From Bacillota bacterium (GTDB lineage Bacteria > Bacillota > Clostridia > Lachnospirales > Lachnospiraceae), in the NCBI GenBank assembly GCA_023393095.1, contig JAEWMT010000070.1, positions 35,429 through 99,428 on the forward strand: 64,000 nt of DNA. Direction: 5' to 3'. Of the stretch, positions 59,273 to 64,000 are shown one piece after another. The number at the start of each line of letters is the position of its first letter. Position 1 is the first letter of the stretch. A program made the translations under genes and the position numbers. The notes under the pieces were generated by a model, which was given only the letters and a program-made list of their open reading frames with translations, was not told the origin of the DNA and made no database searches.

Positions 59273-61651
59273 ATGAATGAAAAAGCACTAAGAACTCTCG
59301 AATATAATAAAATTATTGATAAATTATCCTCTTTTGCCGGAACAAGCTTCGGAAAGGAGCTTTGTGTGCACCTGCTGCCATATTCTGATCTGGGTATGAT
59401 TAAGAAGCTTCAGACCGAAACCACCGATGCACTCTCCCGTATACTAAGAAAGGGGAGTGTATCCTTTGGAGGAATTCATGATATCCGGCCCTCCATTATG
59501 CGATTAAAGATCGGCTCTGTCCTAAATGCAGTTGAGCTGCTGCACATCAGCTCTGATTTGGAGGCAACACTCCGAGTGAAAGCATACGGTGGTTATACCG
59601 GCAAAGACAATGAAATTCAGTGTGAGGATTCCCTGACCGAATATTTTGCAGGGCTGGAACCTCTAACTCCCCTGAACAATGAAATTAAGCGCTGTATCAT
59701 ATCCGAAGAGGAAATAGCGGATGATGCAAGTCCTGCTCTGAAATCCGTCAGACGTTCGATCCATAACACAAATGACCGGATTCACAGTGAGCTTTCATCG
59801 ATTCTTAATTCCTCGCGTACCATGCTTCAGGACAATATCATCACAATGAGAAATGGTCGTTACTGTCTTCCAGTCCGTGCTGAATATAAGGGTCAATTTC
59901 CAGGCATGATACATGATCAGTCTTCCACCGGCTCTACACTCTTTGTAGAACCTATGGCGATAGTACGCTTGAACAATGATTTAAAAGAGCTCTCTATTAA
60001 AGAGCAGGAAGAAATTGAGAAGGTTCTGGCTGAACTTAGTAACCAGGCCGCAGAGTATAGCGAAAGCTTAGACTATAATTTTAATACCTTATCTGAGCTG
60101 GATTTTATCTTTGCGAGAGCATCCCTATCCAGACAAATGAAAGGCTCTGAGCCTATTTTTAATAAGAATGGTATCCTGAATATCAAGAAAGGACGCCATC
60201 CTCTGATCGATCCAAAAAAGGTGGTTCCTATTGATATTACGCTGGGCAAAGATTTCAGCCTGTTAATAATTACAGGGCCAAATACCGGAGGTAAGACAGT
60301 ATCATTAAAAACCGTCGGTCTGCTTACCCTGATGGGACAGGCAGGTCTTCATATTCCTGCTTTTGACGGCTCAGAACTTGCCGTATTTGAAGAAGTCTAT
60401 GCCGATATTGGTGATGAGCAGAGTATTGAGCAAAGTCTTAGTACCTTCTCCTCTCACATGACCAATATTGTTACTATACTAAATAAAGCGGATGAAAATT
60501 CTCTAGTTCTCTTTGATGAGCTGGGTGCCGGTACGGATCCGACAGAAGGAGCTGCGCTTGCTATGTCCATTCTATCTTCTCTTCACAATAGAAGTATCCG
60601 CACCATGGCAACCACTCATTACAGTGAATTAAAGATATATGCCCTCTCTACAAAAGGGGTCTCTAATGCCTCCTGTGAATTTGATGTGGAAACCTTAAGA
60701 CCAACCTACCGATTGCTAATTGGTATCCCCGGTAAAAGTAATGCATTCGCCATATCCTCTAAGCTTGGTCTTCCGGATTATATCATTGAGGATGCGAGAG
60801 AACGGATCGGACAGCAGGATAAGAGCTTCGAGGACTTAATCAGTGATCTTGAAGCAAACCGCATCACAATTGAAAAGGAACAGAATGAAATTTCAAGGTA
60901 TAAAGAAGAAATAGAACAATTAAAGAAAAATCTAGCCCGTAAAAATGACTCCCTAGATGCAAGCCGTGAACAACTTCTAAGAGAAGCCAAGGAACAGGCT
61001 TTCGGCATTCTTCAGGAAGCGAAAGAGTTTGCCGATCAGAGTATCCGTAAATATAATAAGTGGATGCAAGAAGGCGGCAATATTAAGGATATGGAAAACG
61101 AACGTAATTCCCTGCGTGAAAAGCTTAATAAGGAGGCCTCCGCTGGACCAAAAGGCCAGCGTAAGCAGGGTAAATCCACTGCTGCCAAAGATCTTAAGGT
61201 TGGCACAGCTGTTCATGTCATCAGCCTTGGTTTAAAAGGAACAGTAAGTACCCTGCCCAATGCAAAAGGTGATCTATATGTTCAGATGGGTATTCTTCGT
61301 TCCCAGGTGAATTTAAAGGATATTGAGATTTTGGATGAGGAAGTCATAACGGCGCCAGGCCTTACCAAGACACAGGGCGGGAAAATTAAGATGTCGAAAT
61401 CAGCCAGCATCCATCCGGATATTAATCTGATTGGAAAAACTGTAGATGAAGCCTTGCCATTATTAGATAAATATCTGGATGATGCCTATCTGGCACATCT
61501 ACCTCAGGTTACCGTAATTCACGGAAGGGGTACTGGTGCATTAAAGAATGCAGTCCATTCCCATCTAAAGAAATTAAAATATGTGAAATCCTACCGTGTC
61601 GGCGGCTTCGGAGAAGGCGACCACGGAGTTACAATTGTTGAATTTAAATAA
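59273..61651 (+). CDS. mutS2: endonuclease MutS2
   Basis: MutS2 recognises stalled collided ribosomes or DNA junctions and suppresses homologous recombination. This 792-residue protein has the N-terminal coiled-coil and clamp region, then the ABC-type ATPase domain: ITGPNTGGKTVSLKTVGLL (Walker A), YADIGDEQSIEQSLSTFSSH (signature), LVLFDELGAGTDPTEGAALA (Walker B) and ATTHYSELK. A long coiled coil follows (about residues 510-640) and the C-terminal Smr nuclease domain ends it (PDINLIGKTVDEALPLLDKY, VTVIHGRGTGALKNAV). No DNA-mismatch domain I is present, as expected. It is followed by a two-component system 25 bases later. Confidence 0.96.
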   Translation: MNEKALRTLEYNKIIDKLSSFAGTSFGKELCVHLLPYSDLGMIKKLQTETTDALSRILRKGSVSFGGIHDIRPSIMRLKIGSVLNAVELLHISSDLEATLRVKAYGGYTGKDNEIQCEDSLTEYFAGLEPLTPLNNEIKRCIISEEEIADDASPALKSVRRSIHNTNDRIHSELSSILNSSRTMLQDNIITMRNGRYCLPVRAEYKGQFPGMIHDQSSTGSTLFVEPMAIVRLNNDLKELSIKEQEEIEKVLAELSNQAAEYSESLDYNFNTLSELDFIFARASLSRQMKGSEPIFNKNGILNIKKGRHPLIDPKKVVPIDITLGKDFSLLIITGPNTGGKTVSLKTVGLLTLMGQAGLHIPAFDGSELAVFEEVYADIGDEQSIEQSLSTFSSHMTNIVTILNKADENSLVLFDELGAGTDPTEGAALAMSILSSLHNRSIRTMATTHYSELKIYALSTKGVSNASCEFDVETLRPTYRLLIGIPGKSNAFAISSKLGLPDYIIEDARERIGQQDKSFEDLISDLEANRITIEKEQNEISRYKEEIEQLKKNLARKNDSLDASREQLLREAKEQAFGILQEAKEFADQSIRKYNKWMQEGGNIKDMENERNSLREKLNKEASAGPKGQRKQGKSTAAKDLKVGTAVHVISLGLKGTVSTLPNAKGDLYVQMGILRSQVNLKDIEILDEEVITAPGLTKTQGGKIKMSKSASIHPDINLIGKTVDEALPLLDKYLDDAYLAHLPQVTVIHGRGTGALKNAVHSHLKKLKYVKSYRVGGFGEGDHGVTIVEFK

Positions 61652-61676
61652 TAAATCCAATTGAAAGGAGCTTAAA

Positions 61677-62399
61677 ATGATAGCAAAGCAAAAAATATTG
61701 ATTGTAGATGATGATGTTAATATCGCAGAACTTATTTCCTTATATTTAACCAAGGAATGCTTTGACACACTAATTGTAAATGACGGAGAGGCTGCGATAA
61801 AGCAATTCTCAACATATCAGCCGAATCTGGTGCTCCTCGATTTAATGCTCCCAGGGATTGATGGTTATGAAGTTTGCCGCGAGATACGAAAGACCTCCTC
61901 TGTCCCTATCATCATGCTTTCAGCAAAAGGAGAAATCTTCGATAAGGTATTGGGCTTAGAACTAGGAGCTGATGACTATATTATAAAACCCTTTGATTCC
62001 AAGGAATTAGTCGCCCGAGTCCGTGCCGTGCTAAGGCGTTTTCACCCTGCAGAAAATAACGATCCTACAGCTAATCAATTGCCTACCGGTGATTATGTAT
62101 CCTATCCCGATTTACTTATCAATCTCAGTAATTATTCCGTACAATATTATGGTGAGACGATAGAAATGCCTCCGAAGGAACTTGAGCTACTATATTTTCT
62201 AGCCTCCAACCCAAATCAGGTATTTACCAGAGAACAGCTTTTAGATCACATCTGGGGCTATGAGTATTTTGGTGATACCAGAACAGTGGACGTACACATC
62301 AAACGTCTCAGGGAAAAAATCAAAGATCACAGTGATTGGAGCCTTGGTACTGTATGGGGCATCGGTTATAAATTCGAAACAAAGGGATCCAAAAAATAG
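61677..62399 (+). CDS. OmpR-family response regulator
   Basis: This 240-residue protein has a receiver domain (ILIVDDDVNIAELISLYLTK, the phospho-Asp in LVLLDLMLPGIDGYEVC, LSAKGEIFDKVLGLELGADD, and Lys in YIIKPFDSKELVARV). The C-terminal winged-helix domain has MPPKELELLYFLASNPNQVF and DTRTVDVHIKRLREKI. It is 25 bases downstream of mutS2, with a GAAAGGAG site, and 17 bases before the histidine kinase gene, so it is co-transcribed with the kinase and possibly with mutS2. The target genes and signal are unknown. Confidence 0.95.
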   Translation: MIAKQKILIVDDDVNIAELISLYLTKECFDTLIVNDGEAAIKQFSTYQPNLVLLDLMLPGIDGYEVCREIRKTSSVPIIMLSAKGEIFDKVLGLELGADDYIIKPFDSKELVARVRAVLRRFHPAENNDPTANQLPTGDYVSYPDLLINLSNYSVQYYGETIEMPPKELELLYFLASNPNQVFTREQLLDHIWGYEYFGDTRTVDVHIKRLREKIKDHSDWSLGTVWGIGYKFETKGSKK

Positions 62400-62416
62400 A
62401 AAGGCGGGTGTAGTTC

Positions 62417-63823
62417 ATGAAGACCCTATGGTCAAGATTAATCATATGTTATGTCATTACTGGAGTAGCCCTATTTCTACTTCTGAATACATATGGCATG
62501 GGTCTTCTGAAAGACCAGCTTAGGAAGGATAAAACCAATCAGTTGATGCGAGAGGCAGATATTATTTCTACCGAATATATGAAGAACTTTACCGATTCCG
62601 AGCCAACTCGCGATAGTATAACTAAGCAGATCAAATCAATAGAAGCCTATTTAAACATCCGTGTCTGGATTGTTAACACAAGCGGTATCATCATTGCCGA
62701 TAGTAGCGAAAATGCTGTGGCATATGACGTTAATCAACTGGATCCAATGCTGTTAAATGATAATTATATCTCAAGAAATACTTATTTTAGCGAAGTTTTT
62801 ACTGAACCAATGCTTACCTTCACCAGTAAGATATTATACAATTATAATCTCAGCGGCTATATCATCCTTAGTTTATCCGAAGATGGAATTATAAACGAAG
62901 CAGTCCATTATTTTGATATTATGAATATTTGCTACCTGATATTCCTGTCTCTGTTCTTTATACTGTTTATCTATCTTTATTATATAACAGTAGTCCCTTT
63001 GAAAAATCTAATCAAGGCTGCAAAAGAATATTCCTCCGGTAATCATAATTACTCTTTGGTATTAAAGGGGATGAGTGAATATCGTAGCCTCGGTGCAGCT
63101 CTTTCCTATATGTCGGATGAATTGGCTAGTCTGGAGGATTACCAGAAGAAATTCGTGGCAAACATCTCTCATGATTTCAGATCACCATTGACCTCTATCA
63201 AAGGTTACGCAGAAGCTATGAAGGACGGAACTATTCCTTATGAAATGCAGGATAAATACCTTAATATCATCCTGTTTGAAGCCGAGAGACTGACGAAGCT
63301 GACCGCAAATCTGCTGGAGCTGAATCGTTTTGAAAATAAAGGTGCTTTTCTTGATATCTCCTCCTTTGATATCAATCAGGTAATTAAGAAAACCGCCGAA
63401 AGCTTTGAAGGCTCCTGTCGAGCTAAAAAAATCACTTTTAACCTAGTTTTCTCCTCCAAGGAAACCTTGGTAGATGCCGATATGGGTAAAATCCAACGCG
63501 TCCTGTATAACTTAATTGATAATGCTATTAAATTCAGTCATTCCAACTCAAAGATAAAGGTGTCTTCAGAAGAAAAAGGTGAAAAAGTAATTATATCCGT
63601 TAAGGATTACGGAATCGGCATTCCAAAGGATTCCATCAAAAAGATATGGGAACGTTTTTACAAAACAGATACCTCTCGTGGTAAGGACAAGAAGGGTACC
63701 GGTCTTGGGCTTTCCATTACTAAAGAAATAATTCAGGCACATAACGAAAATATAAATGTTATCAGTACAGAGGGTGTAGGTACCGAATTTATCTTCTCCC
63801 TGAAAAGATCATCCGATGAATAA
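62417..63823 (+). CDS. sensor histidine kinase
   Basis: This 468-residue membrane kinase has a first membrane segment (LIICYVITGVALFLLL), then an extracytoplasmic sensor region of about 140 residues (IRVWIVNTSGIIIADSSENA) of the PAS/CACHE-like kind. A second segment follows (IMNICYLIFLSLFFILFIYL), then HAMP, HisKA (VANISHDFRSPLTSIKGYAEA with the phospho-His) and HATPase_c (NLIDNAIKFSHSNSKI, VKDYGIGIPKDSIKKIWERF, KKGTGLGLSITKEI). It pairs with the OmpR regulator upstream. The structure resembles PhoR/ResE kinases, and the signal is unknown. Confidence 0.95.
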   Translation: MKTLWSRLIICYVITGVALFLLLNTYGMGLLKDQLRKDKTNQLMREADIISTEYMKNFTDSEPTRDSITKQIKSIEAYLNIRVWIVNTSGIIIADSSENAVAYDVNQLDPMLLNDNYISRNTYFSEVFTEPMLTFTSKILYNYNLSGYIILSLSEDGIINEAVHYFDIMNICYLIFLSLFFILFIYLYYITVVPLKNLIKAAKEYSSGNHNYSLVLKGMSEYRSLGAALSYMSDELASLEDYQKKFVANISHDFRSPLTSIKGYAEAMKDGTIPYEMQDKYLNIILFEAERLTKLTANLLELNRFENKGAFLDISSFDINQVIKKTAESFEGSCRAKKITFNLVFSSKETLVDADMGKIQRVLYNLIDNAIKFSHSNSKIKVSSEEKGEKVIISVKDYGIGIPKDSIKKIWERFYKTDTSRGKDKKGTGLGLSITKEIIQAHNENINVISTEGVGTEFIFSLKRSSDE

Positions 63824-63877
63824 ATCTTGATTCATAGTTATAAAATCTTAAATTACCTTAAGCATTTTTAGTTGAAG

Positions 63878-63916
63878 CGCCTCTTTCCAAGCTTTCTATT
63901 GGGAATGAGGCGTTTT
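63878..63916 (+). terminator. terminator after the two-component system
   Basis: CGCCTC-TTTCC and GGGAA-T-GAGGCG pair around a loop of about 13 bases, followed by TTTTC, 55 bases past the kinase stop. Confidence 0.6.
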
Positions 63917-64000
63917 CGACTATACGAAACGACAAATAAATGTTCAAACTGTTAAAGATAGGCTTGCCAGGTGGTCGGCCGTATTTTAACTGACAAAGGC

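Overview
The window looks like chromosomal DNA from an anaerobic, low-G+C member of the Clostridia, most probably a Lachnospiraceae-type organism. Supporting signs are AT-rich intergenic DNA, strong GGAGG ribosome binding sites with frequent TTG starts, a PPi-type phosphofructokinase, a CODH homologue, BspA-like leucine-rich repeat proteins, paired PadR/DUF2812 genes, and paralogous truA genes. No rRNA, tRNA, CRISPR array, prophage or intact transposase was seen. The species assignment is inference.

Layout. 1-2.2 kb: the edge of a DUF1275 membrane gene, then a minus-strand nfeD-floA-hypothetical operon (membrane microdomains). 2.3-4.6 kb: a decayed toxin/immunity patch with one intact SMI1/KNR4 immunity gene and several frameshifted or truncated remnants. 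4.9-13.0 kb: minus-strand metabolic genes, namely GAPDH with an HxlR regulator, a divergent CooS-type carbon monoxide dehydrogenase with a small CoA-binding protein, a GerMN lipoprotein, metF and an aldehyde dehydrogenase. 13.2-19.0 kb: two tandem, very similar secreted BspA-like proteins. 19.2-26.0 kb: a small membrane gene with an internal stop, a three-gene ABC-2 exporter, PPi-PFK, nitroreductase, a 27-codon lysine-rich gene, and a TetR/membrane protein pair. 26.0-36.6 kb: DUF503, truA, an Fe-S aldo/keto reductase, a DUF3160 lipoprotein operon, PadR/DUF2812, a phosphoesterase, a CBS-domain gene whose ribosome binding site lies in a perfect hairpin, a VOC protein and a second truA with a changed catalytic residue. 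36.9-45.6 kb: a 53-residue gene, a murL-murD2 operon for an alternative D-glutamate route in peptidoglycan synthesis, and PadR-DUF2812-NatA-NatB-NatB. 45.9-55.1 kb: a zinc-ribbon membrane protein, an MCP, TIGR04076, RlmD, YhaM and an HtrA-like pseudoprotease. 55.1-58.3 kb: a SIR2-domain gene and a double KaiC/RecA-like ATPase gene, separated by a long inverted repeat. This is the best candidate here for an undescribed system, possibly anti-phage. 58.3-64.0 kb: a secreted hypothetical, MutS2 and an OmpR-type two-component system.

Intergenic DNA carries several palindromic elements. One of 168 bp has terminal inverted repeats and an apparent 11-bp target duplication, which marks it as MITE-like, and an end-fragment of it recurs about 7 kb away. 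A shorter hairpin family based on GAGATGAATAT recurs at three or four intergenic sites.
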